From Pterois miles (lineage: Eukaryota > Chordata > Actinopteri > Perciformes > Scorpaenidae): 64,000 nt of DNA. A program made the position numbers and the translations under genes. The stretch covers positions 17,690,501-17,754,500 of the forward strand of contig CAMQGK010000634.1 in NCBI GenBank assembly GCA_947000775.1. Reading direction: 5' to 3'. Shown here in pieces: positions 11,708-22,851 of this stretch. Every line of letters starts with the position of its first letter. Position 1 is the stretch's first letter. The notes under the pieces are model-generated. The model worked only from the letters and a program-made list of their open reading frames with translations, ran no database searches and had not been told where the DNA came from.

Positions 11708-14464
11708 TACAAGGTCAAGTTGAAGTTTTAAAAAGAAAGTATTGATTATTTTGTGCTACAATTTTAGCACAACCTTTTAATCGTGCAACTTTTAATGTCG
11801 TAGTGAGAAGTATTGTTGCAGTGTTATTTCATTGCATTGTGACAGATCTGTAAATGATGTTTATCCAGATTTTTTCTACTTTTTTCTAATTTCACGTTTC
11901 TAGATGAAAGTGTCCTTCTCTCCTTACAACAATGCTTTTATATTTACTCCCTGCCGACCAGAAAACTGAACATATACAGTATTACATATATGTACATAGA
12001 CACACACACAGTTTTGAGCAGATACCAAGTAATATCGAAGCCAGAATCACCAAATATTATATTTATTTAATTGTTGAATTAACAAGTAGGGGGATCTGTT
12101 CTCAGAAGAGTCTGGTAAATTAAAAAAAAATACATCATTTTACTGTAATGCAACCTTTAAACCAGGAAAAGACAACACTTATGCCATATTACAACATTAT
12201 GATATCCATAATCTAAGACAATATCTAGTCTCATATCACATTATTGATATAATATCAATATATTGCCCTGCCCTAATGCTAGATAACAAATGTTAATGGT
12301 GTGAATTCTGTGGTCTAAGGAAGTGATAAGTTTGTGTGTGTATGAACTACAGCAGTGAGGCAAAGTGAGTGTGATCTATGAGACAGATTTTGTTGTTCAT
12401 TTTTGTTTTGGTATTGACTCTTATATGAGCTCCTACACAAATAGCATGATTTGTATTTTACATATTTTTTAGTTTCTCTGCAAACTCTACTTTGGGTGAG
12501 AATTGTAAGATACATTCAAGGTCTATGTCGTGATTCTGTATTCACTCATTAAGCAGTCAGTGTCTGAGGTTCACTGTACTGTATGTTGTCTGCTTGTTGC
12601 TGTTCCCCGCTGTTGACACTAGAAGGCGTAGAAAGTCACATTTTAAACCTTGACTCTCCTAAAGTAGGTCCATTTCAAGACACTTTCCCAGCTTTTTCAT
12701 GCCATTTCTACTATTAGATAACCCTCACATTGACCTCGTGTATACAAATGATTCAATAGAGTGTTAAACTTTGGGGATTTCTATTGCATAATGCTTGTCT
12801 CTCTGTATCTGGTGCAGAGGACAGTGTGCGGATGTGAATACAGATGCAAAGTCTGTGACATTGGGAGAAAAAAAAAAATTGCAAGCTGATGTGCGGTCAA
12901 TCTATCAAAGCACAACAATGCTTTGGGTTTTCACACCAGTTAACCAGGTCTTTCCTATTCTCTACGCACAATGCACTGAAGAGGGAATTCACCCCTCTTC
13001 TTCAGCGATGGAAACAATAAACACAAAACAATATGTCCTTGAGTTATCTAGCGGTAATTATGACCCTTTTGTTTCTGGTTTGCATGTTAAATGACTATTA
13101 AATGTTATTAAGGGTGAATCAAAGAAGCTTGTGAGGAAGATATCATTCAGAGTGTGTTGTAAGCTATAAGTGCGGAGAACAATAAATCTTACCGCACCGG
13201 AAGTGTTTGTTTCCTATGGGGGGCTTTATACAACACGCAACGTGGGGATATTACTCTCTGGGCAACACTTCACAGGTTTTTGTTTGGACCACCTGTGCTG
13301 TGTGTGAGGACTGTGCTGTGTGTGGGGACTGTGGTGTGCTGTAGTTCTCTGAAGGAACAACCTCACTTCACTGCACACACACACACACACACACAGGCGT
13401 GCAGGTGCATGGTGAGTGTTATTGAGTGCGTCCTGGTTACTAACTGCTGTTTCTCTTTATGCTCTCTTCTTCTGGTTTTCCATCAGCCCTTGTTTTCTTC
13501 CCAGGGCTCGGCGGATGCTTGTGTACAGCCCTGTTGGGGTCCCTAGACATTGCATCCTGCCTGCAGAAGGGTCATAAGTGGCCCCACAGGATAACCTGAA
13601 CAACGGTGGGAAAGAAAGGGAGCGTGGGTCTCCTTTTCTAACGCGGTCCTGGCCAAAAGCGTGCACGCTGCCAATGAGTGTTTCAATTGTAATGTGAGTA
13701 TACACTGTAAGTGATATGTCCTTACGTGTGTGTTTTAGATGTTTGAATGTATGGGGTCAAACTGGACATTCATTGTCTAAAATAAAGATCAAAATTGAAT
13801 ATTTACTAGAAGCTGCACAGTAAGTGCTCCTCCGTGTTTATCAAAGTTGGGATTTATTCACACGCACACACACAGGGACACACTTTCCTCAATTTTGATC
13901 CCCTCTACATCACAAGAGGCCCCTCGTTGACTTCCTGTCTGTGTGGGAACCATTTCTGTCCTCTGTCACACATGGAGAGAAAGAAGGTCTCACTCCTGTA
14001 TTTGGCCAAAGAAATGACAAAGTGATTGTCAATAAACAAGGAACAATTGAACTCCCCCATGCATTCAGCGGGCACTTCTGCTGTTCCGCTGGGATTTTAT
14101 GAGTTTTGGGAGAGCTTCACTTTTCCTATTGCTTTTCCTCTGTTAGTCAGCAGACACTAAACCCGCTGGTGAAACTGCTTTATCTGTGGGGTTCACTGTA
14201 ATGACAGCGCTCCCTGCATATATAAAGGCATGCTGATTTAAGTATGCTGATTTATAGTGTATTTATTTTTATGCATTCTTGTTTGTGTTTCTTAAAGTGA
14301 CAGTTGACAGAATATTTTTGGCATCATAGAGCAAAAACTTCCATAATAACCTTTCAGTATATTGTAATTCAAGTGTTCTGAGCGAAAACTAGACTCCTCC
14401 TCATGACTATGTTTTCAGACTTTAAATAATCTAGTCTGTGACAGACTTTGACCAAACACAGATC
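11708..14464. other. Spacer with minor repeats
   Basis: A remnant of a GGGCTGGGCAATAT-type MITE (ATATCACATTATTGATATAA, then TTGCCCTGCCCTAA) lies at about 12185-12280. A CA microsatellite is at 13374-13395. Open frames here are short and lack domain-like sequence; I see no gene. Confidence 0.5.
13374..13395. repeat. (CA)n microsatellite
   Basis: Uninterrupted run of CA dinucleotides of about 22 bp in spacer DNA. Confidence 0.95.
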
Positions 14465-14769
14465 ATTTCAGAGAGAGAGCGCTCCTATTGGCTGTTCATT
14501 CAACAGAGGCAGCAGTCAATCACTTGGAAACTCCAATCGAATGGTCAGGCAGCGATGATCAAATATGTCATTGTTGTGAAAGAAACCCCTTCGGGGCGAT
14601 GAGAGATGTGCGGCATCGCCCTGAAGGGGTTTCTTTCACAACAATGACAGTTATACGACTGCCCTGACATATTTGATCATCGCTGCCTGGCCATTCGATT
14701 GGAGTTTGCAAGTGATTGACTGCTGCCTCTGTTGAATGAACAGCCAATAGGAACGCTGTCTCTGAAATT
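14465..14769. repeat. Large fold-back (inverted repeat), about 130-bp arms
   Basis: The left arm from ATTTCAGAGA through CCTATTGGCTGTTCATTCAA, GTCAATCACTT, ATGATCAAATATGTCA and CATTGTTGTGAAAGAAACC is matched in reverse complement by the right arm ending GTCTCTGAAAT. A GC-rich centre has a CCCCTTCGGGG hairpin. The arms differ at scattered sites and by a short insertion in the right arm. I infer a fold-back mobile element or an old palindromic duplication. Confidence 0.85.
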
Positions 14770-16603
14770 CACAACAATGTTCGCTGTACATTGACGCATT
14801 TATTACACGAATACCTACTTAAGAAATCAATAATCTGACACAAAAATGGTCCTCAGAGTCCGACATCAGAACGGTCTGCAATAAAGATTCAACAGCCCGC
14901 AGAACACTGTGCTTAACCAATCAGAATTAAGTATTTAACAACGCTGTGTAATAAAAATTCATACTGTCATTGTAATGCCTATTTGTTGCATAAGATGTGC
15001 AGAAACATCTTGTACTGTACTTTTTAGCTGTAACATGAGAAAGTTGACTCGACTGGCGGGCGGTGCTTGGTATTTCCTCAACTGATCTCAACAGGGCTGC
15101 TGGGTCACAAACTTTCCCTTTTTACAGCTAAACAGTAACTACAAGATGATTCTGACAACATTTGAGGAGAGAAATAGGCAATATAGTAACAGAATATTGA
15201 TTCATATTTGGTCAGCGCTGCCTAGTTTGACCATTTGAGTTTGTGAGTGATTGACAGATGGCAGGCTCCAGCTCCGCTCTGATTGGTTGTTTTCCTCCAG
15301 TCTGTGAAATCTTGCAGATGTCATTAGGAGCACCAGAGGACACAGAGGAACATGATTTTTTCCAGATTACGTGTCTCATGCAATACTGTCAGGATATAGT
15401 GACTGTTTTATACAAATAACTTCTTTTAATCATAATCTCTCCTAATCAATTACTGTGATATTTGAAGTACCAGAAAGTAAGTTTTCCCAAGTACCTGCCA
15501 CATTCTTTGTTTTACAGACACTTGAGCAGTTGGGTCAGCAGGATTGCAGTTGGGAGCAGGTCTATGCAGCTGTTCCAGAGGCAAGTTGCTCTGAGGTAAA
15601 CATGGCTGCGGGAAAGCCCCTTATTATTGTGCTCCGGATGACGTTCCTCACTCTTCCAGTGTTTACCGTGGAAATAACCCTGTGCCAGCAAGCAGGTGCT
15701 TCCTCGAAAAAAGAAAAAAAAAAAACTCTGCTTTTCCATAAGATTTGAGGATTGATTTCATCTCACCCACTCAAACATTAGTGCAGCATTATATGAAGGA
15801 GGTAATGTGATAAATATTTATTAGAGGAATGGTATAATTGTATTTTATTTAGAAACTTTCATTTTTAAAACAGGTCTTACTTAGTATCCTACTGTTCATC
15901 ACATTTCCTCCTTGAGGAACAGTCACATTATGCTCACAGCAGTCCTACTTTCACATGAATGTGGTCAGGCAGCATCCTGAGCTTGCTGACATAGCTGGTT
16001 ATTTATTATTAAAATTTCTTAATAATGTACTGACTAAACGTCTGGAGAAAGAGACATATTTGAGTGAAAATGATTTGTTTGTTGTTGTTTTTTAGCCAGG
16101 AAGAAGAAGAAACCCAAATAATCTGACTGAAAGCCCCGACACATATTAACTGGTAAAGACCAGCACGATAGCTGACGGACATATCCGGCAGACATGGAGC
16201 AGTGTGATCATGCCGTTTGAGTTGTGTTTCTGGAACTGGATGAATGTAAGTCCAATAGTCAATCTCATTTTAGCTCTGCAGTCTCCACCCACTCCTGATA
16301 GAAATATCTTGGTACTATACATCAGAGATATTGGACTTTCTGTTAGCAGCTAGATGCTAAAACAGTAAAATATTGGCCTTTAAAACTAAACAGTGAGCAT
16401 TAATTGGTTTAAGGTGAGACACCCCAGGCAAAAACACCCATCATACAGTGGTTCATTTTCAGATTTGTGGGTATTTTGCTTCCATAACATGTCGTCTTTC
16501 AGACTAGTGATAAATACATCAATACACCAAAATACACATTTGGTGTTTATTTTACAAAACTTTGTCTGCATCTGTAGATTTCTCCTAAATTATCCAAAAG
16601 TTA
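14770..16603. other. Spacer
   Basis: No gene seen. Around 15235-15345 a GTGAGTGATTGACAG phrase and GATTGGTTGTTTTCC resemble the arms of the neighbouring fold-back, suggesting related repeat sequence. The largest open frame (15455-15751, 97 codons) shows no recognisable domain. Confidence 0.45.
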
Positions 16604-16955
16604 GCAGTGGTTAGCACTGTTGCGTCACAGCAAGAGGGTTGCAGGTTCAAATCCGGCTTGTTATAATCCGACAGGTTCAAATCCAGAGTCTGCATGTTCT
16701 CCCCATGTAAGCGTAGGTTTTCTCCGGTTTCCTCCCCAGTCCAGAGACATGCAGGTTAGGTTAATTGTTGACTCTAAATTGCCTGTAGGTAGGTGTGAAT
16801 GTGAGCGTGAGTGGTTGTCTGCCTCTATGTGTCAGCTCTGCGATAGACTGTTAACCTGTCCAGGGTGAACCCCTCTTTCGCCCAATGTCCGCTGAGATCG
16901 GTTCCAGCCCCCCATGACCCTGAATGGGACAAGTGGTTGCAGATGATGGACGATG
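16604..16955 (+). mobile_element. Fish SINE-like interspersed repeat
   Basis: It starts GTGGTTAGCACTGTTGCGTC, followed by B-box-like GGTTCAAATCC, then GTCTGCATGTTCTCCCCATG, CCAGAGACATGCAGGTTAGG and CTCTAAATTGCC. The end resembles GGTTCCAGCC, CCATGACCCTGAATGGGAC and AAGTGGTTGCAGATGATGGA. I recognise this as a very common fish repeat with a tRNA-like head; I do not name the family. Confidence 0.8.
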
Positions 16956-18252
16956 GATTTCAGAAAACTTGTAATACAAAAAAAAAAAAGTTTTGATGTA
17001 AGTAGTCAAATGGAGACATGGTGATATCTATGAGTTAAAATTTTTTACACTATTCACCTGTAGTGTCTTGCAAACGTGTATGTAATTTTACAATTTTTGT
17101 CAAAATTAGTTTTTTTTTTCTCACTCTGAGACAGAAATCTCCACTTAAGCAGCACTTACATCAACCAAACTTTCCAGTTTCATTCCTGTCTATATTCTGA
17201 AGGGGTTTGTTCATATCCTTTATTCACAACACAACACTTAATTCACAAAAATATTGTGAAAATTGATTTATTTTGTGGTTGTTGACTATTTTCTGATTTA
17301 TGGAGTGATAATAAAAGATATCCAAAATTATCTGTTGAAAATTTTGACTTTAATATGTTAACAAAATGAAACAAAAATTTTGACCCTGACTTTACGTTGT
17401 TCAGATTGATGTTCTGGAAATGGAAGTAAATTAGCACATATTTAATAAGATAGGGAAATGAAATAAAATATCAGAAAACTTGTAATACAAAAAGATATTT
17501 CCTTAATGTAAGTACTCCGCTGGGGAAGTGTCATGGTGATATCTATTAGTTAGAATTTTTACCCTATTGATCTGGGCTGTCTTCCCTTAAAAACTATATT
17601 GAGCCTTACTATTCTCTTTCCTGACCTGGTGAAAATTAGATTATTGGAGGCACCTTGCTTGCTAACAGGATAACTGATAAATAAAGAGGACATTTTGGAG
17701 TTTGGTGAAGCTTAATTTTGGTATAAAACAAGCGTTTCCCCTTCAGGTTTTGTGCCAAGGTAAGCTTTTTTTTCCCCTCTTCAACACTGGTGTGACAGGA
17801 AATAAGCATACTTCCCAAAGGTACTGTTGCATACAGGCAGCACATGCAGTAAAAAGAGCGTTAAAGGGCCGCACAACATCTACTTGTGCCCATAAGAAAG
17901 CTTGAGAAGAGTGGCCTGCTCCTCACTGTGGTGTTATGCAGTCAATCAGGGTGACACCAATTATGTATGTCACATGACCACCAGAGACTGCAAATGGAAA
18001 CTCTGAGAGAGGCACATCCATCAGCTGTGTGTAATGGCACTCACAGTCGAAGGAAAGTGAATGAAGTCTCAATAGGCAGCCTCATACACTCATTCAACAT
18101 ACCTTTCCACTGCAAGCTGATTATACAGTACTTGTGTGTGGGATATATATTATGTTTTCAAGTAGCTTATTGCCTCCCCCCAAAAAGTATGCAGTCAGAT
18201 CAGTCTCAATCTTAATGCATGCAGACAGAAGGATTCATGAATGTATTTTAGT
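16956..18252. other. Spacer
   Basis: AT-rich. Two related blocks (CAGAAAACTTGTAATACAAA at about 16961 and again near 17471, each followed by AATGTAAGT or GATGTAAGTA and GGTGATATCTAT) show an internal duplication of about 500 bp spacing. No coding sequence recognised. Confidence 0.5.
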
Positions 18253-18309
18253 CCTACACCTACACCTACAGCTACAGCTACAGCTACAGCTACACCTACA
18301 CCTACAGCT
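18253..18309. repeat. (CTACAG/CTACAC)n hexanucleotide repeat
   Basis: About nine hexamers alternating CTACAC and CTACAG, ending directly at the 5' edge of the truncated LINE; the last unit blends into CAGCTCAATATTGG of that element. Confidence 0.85.
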
Positions 18310-19197
18310 CAATATTGGTAAGACCAAAGAGCTGGTGGTGGATGTCCGGAGGAGGAGGAAGAGCTCCCCTACTCCCATCACCATCCGTGGGGAGGAGGTG
18401 GAGGTGGTGGACAACTACAAGTTCTTGGGGGTTCACTTAAACAATAAACTGGACTGGTCCAACAACTCCGAGGCCCTCTACAGGAAGGGACAGAGCAAAC
18501 TATTCTTCCTGAGAAGGCTGAGGACCTTCAATGTGTACAACAGGCTACTTCAGATGTTTTACCAGTCTGTAGTAGCCAGCTTTCTGTTCTTCGCCGTGGT
18601 ATGTTGGGGGGGTGGCATCAGCATCAGAGATGCCACCAAACTTAACAAACTGGTGAGGAGGGCTGGGTCTGTGGTTGGATGTGAGCTGGACAGTCTGGAG
18701 GTGGTGGCAGAGGGGAGGACCAGGAGGAAGCTGGAGTCTATTCTGAAGAACCCCTCCCACCCCCTCTATGACCAACTGGTTCAGATGAGGAGTACATTCA
18801 GCCAGAGACTGATCCCCCCTCGGCACACTACAAACCGTCTGGGTCAGTCCTTTCTGTTGGTGGCCATCAGGCTCCATAACCAAGGTCTGACCCCCATGTG
18901 ACTCTGATCACCTGCTCCATATTTATTCAAAATGTATATAATTACACATAATTATATAATTACATATACATATGCTGTGCATATACAATACTCACCACCT
19001 GCTGCACTTTACTTATTACTGTTACTGTTACTTATTTATTTTTATTGTCAATTATCTTCATTACACCTTATTTCATTCACTGCACCTTCTCTTTTACTTT
19101 TTACTGTACTGTATTTATCTGTACTGTTGTTGATGCTGCTAAGACACCTGAATTTCCCTCCGGGGATTAATAAAGGTTCATCTTATCTTATCTTAGT
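18303..19197 (+). mobile_element. 5'-truncated jockey-superfamily (L2-like) LINE, reverse transcriptase C-terminus
   Basis: An open frame of about 200 codons encodes the end of a non-LTR reverse transcriptase: KTKELVVDVRR, YKFLGVHLNNKLDW, LFFLRRLRTFNVYN, SVVASFLFFAVVCWGG and VAIRLHNQ. The catalytic palm lies upstream and is missing. The 3' end has CCCTCCGGGGATTAATAAAG and a TTATC/ATCTT tail. The second copy at 62222-63522 shares every landmark. Open over its remaining length, hence fairly young, but not able to move by itself. Confidence 0.88.
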
Positions 19198-19529
19198 CAT
19201 GATTTAGGTATAAATTACTCTCCCAAAAAATATTTTTCAATGCACTCAAACAATTTTATTGCTATGAATAGGGGGGTAATCTACACATAAAAAAAGCTTC
19301 ACAAATGTATTTCTGATGCGCATACAAAGTTCTTGTTTTTTATTTTTTTTTAAATAGAAATCAACAAATATATATGTTTACAACTATTTGCAATCTTTAT
19401 AAAAAACATATTTGGATGCTGTTAGATTCATATACAAACTATTGAACCTGCTTTATAAACTACTTGTCACATGTGAACTTTATTGACCATGCGTCTCCTT
19501 GACTCATTTTTTTCTCCAACAGGAAATTC

Positions 19530-19635
19530 TCCGTAGCCAATCAGATGTCTCCCTCCCTCCTTTTCAGCCAATCACAAGAGCGCACCCGTACGCGTGATCT
19601 GGCCCTGGAGGACAGAGGTCAACTTCAACCTCAAC
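19530..19635 (+). promoter_or_regulatory. Promoter region with two CCAAT boxes
   Basis: Two AGCCAATCA sites (CCAAT at 19537-19541 and 19568-19572), 31 bp apart, precede the ATG at 19636. There is no clear TATA box. A CpG-containing stretch (CGCACCCGTACGCG) follows. Two CCAAT boxes close to a start codon suggest a broadly expressed promoter; this is inference. Confidence 0.55.
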
Positions 19636-22600
19636 ATGGCGTCTCTCATCAGGGTGCTCAACGCCGTGTTCTCCGCTGGAAATGTAAGTGTTTTGCTGTC
19701 GGTGTGTATTAATAAATATGTTCGAGTTACGAATGAATGCTACAGTAGTGATTTGGCATTATGGGATTATTATGTGCGGCATTTAATACTAGCGTTGGCT
19801 AATACGTTAGCAGTGTAATGCTAATCGACAACCTAGCTAGCTTAGCTAGCTAACGGTAGCCGTAATGTGATGAACATAAGATGATGTTAACACTAACGTA
19901 CCCTCACCGGTAAGTGACTTGCAAATAGCTTACGTATAGTATACGCTATAAAATAAGTAAACTGTCTTGTGAGGTCGGACTGCACACATTGACCAAATGG
20001 TAGCTTTGATTAGCTACAACCAAAGTTAGCTGGCCTTAGTCAGCTGTTGGGTACAGTACTGACCAGCTGAGATAGCTTACAAACTTACTGCTAATATTAG
20101 CTTTAGAATGAATAAAATCGCCTTTTACAAGATTAATAATATTTTGAAGTTGTCATGTTGTGTGCTATAATTTTAGTCAGCAGCTAATAGTCACTTTCTG
20201 ATCCATCATGTTTCGTTTATTTATCTAACCCTAGGAATCACTGAAGTGTGACATCTTGCACAGACTGTACATAGACTGGAGCATCTTGGAGAGGCAACCT
20301 CTTGCTCAAAAGGTTTCAGCTTTGCATGCTGTCAGGAACCACCACAAGCTCATAATATTTAGTATTGTCTCTTGTATATGTACATACTGTAGGGACACGC
20401 TCTGCAGTAATGCAAACTTTACTTCCCACATTTTCCCGGATTTCTGTCTATTAACTTTGAGTCTGTGCTTTGAAACAACATTCCTGTAAGTGTCCATCTG
20501 TCCTTTTCTTGGAGCTTTGACTTCTGTTCCTCACAGATAATGCAGTTTATCAGTGCTGAACTGTTTTCATGAGGCTCGTCTGAGCTGTCATCAGATCCCC
20601 TTGTACTTAAATGATTCTGTAGTGTAGTCATTTGGCCATTGGTTGTTTTGGTCCCTGCACTTCTCAATTAACTTATATTCATCATCAAAGTACTAATATG
20701 TTGTTCTGTTTGTGCTTGTATGTGTAGATTGTGTACCTGAAGGTAGCAGACAACAACTGGTCCGACACCCACTTGGCCTTCTTCAACGAAGCTGTGTACG
20801 AGCATAGGATTCCTCTGAGGTACTAACATTATTTCAAATGTATGCTATTATCATTATTAGTGTGATTGCAGACATATCAGTAGGTGAATTGTATACGATT
20901 TCCAGTGAAATATAACAGCAGCATAAATATCACACAATGCAATGCAGTAGTGATAGCTCTGTTACATCAATAATGCTTCAATTTAAGTGTACATGGGAGA
21001 TTTCACTTCTGCTAGGCATAATATAGTTTTTTAAATTAATTCAGACTTTGAATATAACGAATTGTTGATTTGGTCATATGAGGTTGACGCAGGTTATCAT
21101 GGTTACACGTCTCCAACTGGCAAGGAGGCTCTCAGGAAGAGATGACGTAAATTACTGCTCAGTATGTCCGTGAAGATACATACTACTGTTCATTTTAACA
21201 GAAGTATGTTGTGTCGTAGACACAAGAAAAGTAATGTTAAGGCAAATCCTGGCTTGAAATCAGTTGAGACTGACATGAACTGAATGGTTTGCTTTCTATT
21301 TCCAACCTGACTTTGAATGCTCAAGCAAATAATTTAATAAATACACTAGGGCTGGGCAGTATACCAAAATAATATTGATATTGTGATATGATATTGTCCT
21401 AGATTTTGGAAATCGCAACGTGGCAGAAGCGCTGCTTTTTCTGGTAGAGTGATTCATGTTCTGAACCTACCAGGCTGTTATAGCTGTTCTACTATTTGCC
21501 TTTTACACTTAGTCAATATATCCACATTACTGATCATTATTTATGAAAAATATCGTTTTGTAAATATTTTGTGAAAGTGTCTGTGGTTAACCCTACAATA
21601 TTGTAATATCGATATCCAGGTATTTCATCAAAAAATATTTTTTCCATATCACCCTGTCCTAAAATACACCTACACATGCAATCATTTAATGTTAATATTT
21701 CAGCCAGATGTAAGTTGTCCATTATCGTGACTTTGAAGAATATCAGACCAGATAATTATTGTGACTAAATTACACAAAATATGCAGAAAAATCCAAGGGG
21801 TTTACATACTATTTCTATTTCCTTTAACAACCTCCACAAGTAGTTATTAAGAACAGGCAATTCTTAAAGAAGATGAATTTGCAGAGAAATATTTCTGAAC
21901 ATTTTAAAGTTGCTTCATGACGTGTACCCACTCTTATGTTTGTATTCAGTTAGAAACATGATATTAAAGTATATTATGAAAACTACAGATACAGCATTGA
22001 TAATGAATTCATGTGTTTCAGGTGTGTATTACAGCACCCTGCGCTCTCCTGAGGACGAACACCTGCTCGACATCAGCAACATCCCGCACATATTCTGCAG
22101 CCGCTACGTTTTCTTGTGTCTTCAGTGAGACGTGGGCCATCCGTCCCATCAGAACGGAGCAAAACCTGACACCAAATCAGTCGTGGCAGGTTGACCAGGC
22201 CCTGAATCTGCTGCAGATCCTGATCTTGAGGTAAATTATTAATTATTACAATGTCTTGTCACAATGTTGGGCCTTAATCAAAGCTCTAAAATTTAGGCTG
22301 AGTTGCAATTCTCTACAGTTATCATACAAAAAGTGCACTCCCCTTCTTGGATTCAATTAAAGCTTTGACTTGGTACATGCAAGGAAAGGGTTGTTTCCAC
22401 CACAACTGTACACAACCTTGGGAAAGTACTTACAGTATGTACACCTACTTTATAGTGCAATGAGTAGCGAGAATCCAAGCATAGCTGAGTCTTTTCCATA
22501 ATATTCCATGATTACTTTCACATTTTTCCACAACCATTCCTTTTATTCATAGAAAATGTATCCCCTTTTCTTTATTACCTATGTTGTAATAAGTAGTTGC

Positions 22601-22851
22601 ATGGACAAGGTGCTTGTTTACATTTATTTAATAACATTTAAAATGCATAATGTTAATACACACAATCTGTTGTTGTCAGGGTATACTCATGGGAGGAGTT
22701 TGGAGACAGGAGTGAGCGTCATCCTGGGGTCCCTACACCTGACAGTCCTCTCTCAGATCCTGAAAAGATACTACTGCAACACAACATTGATTCATTGCAA
22801 CAGTCTGAATATTTCAAAGTGGATATATCTCAATGCTGTCCAATACGTTGA
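19636..22851 (+). CDS. Unidentified small multi-exon gene, about 160 codons
   Basis: I do not recognise the product. Exons read by splice sites and phase: 19636-19683 (MASLIRVLNAVFSAGN, good start context AACATGGC), 20235-20312, 20728-20819, a middle exon near 22022-22230, and 22680-22851 ending CCPIR and TGA. Codons in each exon are coding-like. The middle exon is problematic: 22035-22124 (TLRSPEDEHLLDISNIPHIF) and 22126-22230 (ETWAIRPIRTEQNL) are both coding-like but in different frames. Either segment alone joins both neighbours in phase, giving 159 or 164 residues. Retaining both shifts the frame and meets a stop at 22126. No signal peptide, membrane span or known motif stands out. It could be an intact gene with alternative exons, or a gene broken by one base. 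Confidence 0.6.
21349..21660. mobile_element. MITE with GGGCTGGGCAGTAT end
   Basis: The left end GGGCTGGGCAGTATACC and the right end CCATATCACCCTGTCCT are imperfect inverted repeats, with internal ATATTGATATTGTGATATGA and AATATCGATATCC. This fish repeat type is also represented by the remnant at about 12185-12280. Sits in the intron before the middle exon of the unidentified gene. Confidence 0.7.

Noticed and set aside
18545..18883. 112-codon minus-strand frame
   Set aside because: Antisense to the LINE reverse transcriptase frame.
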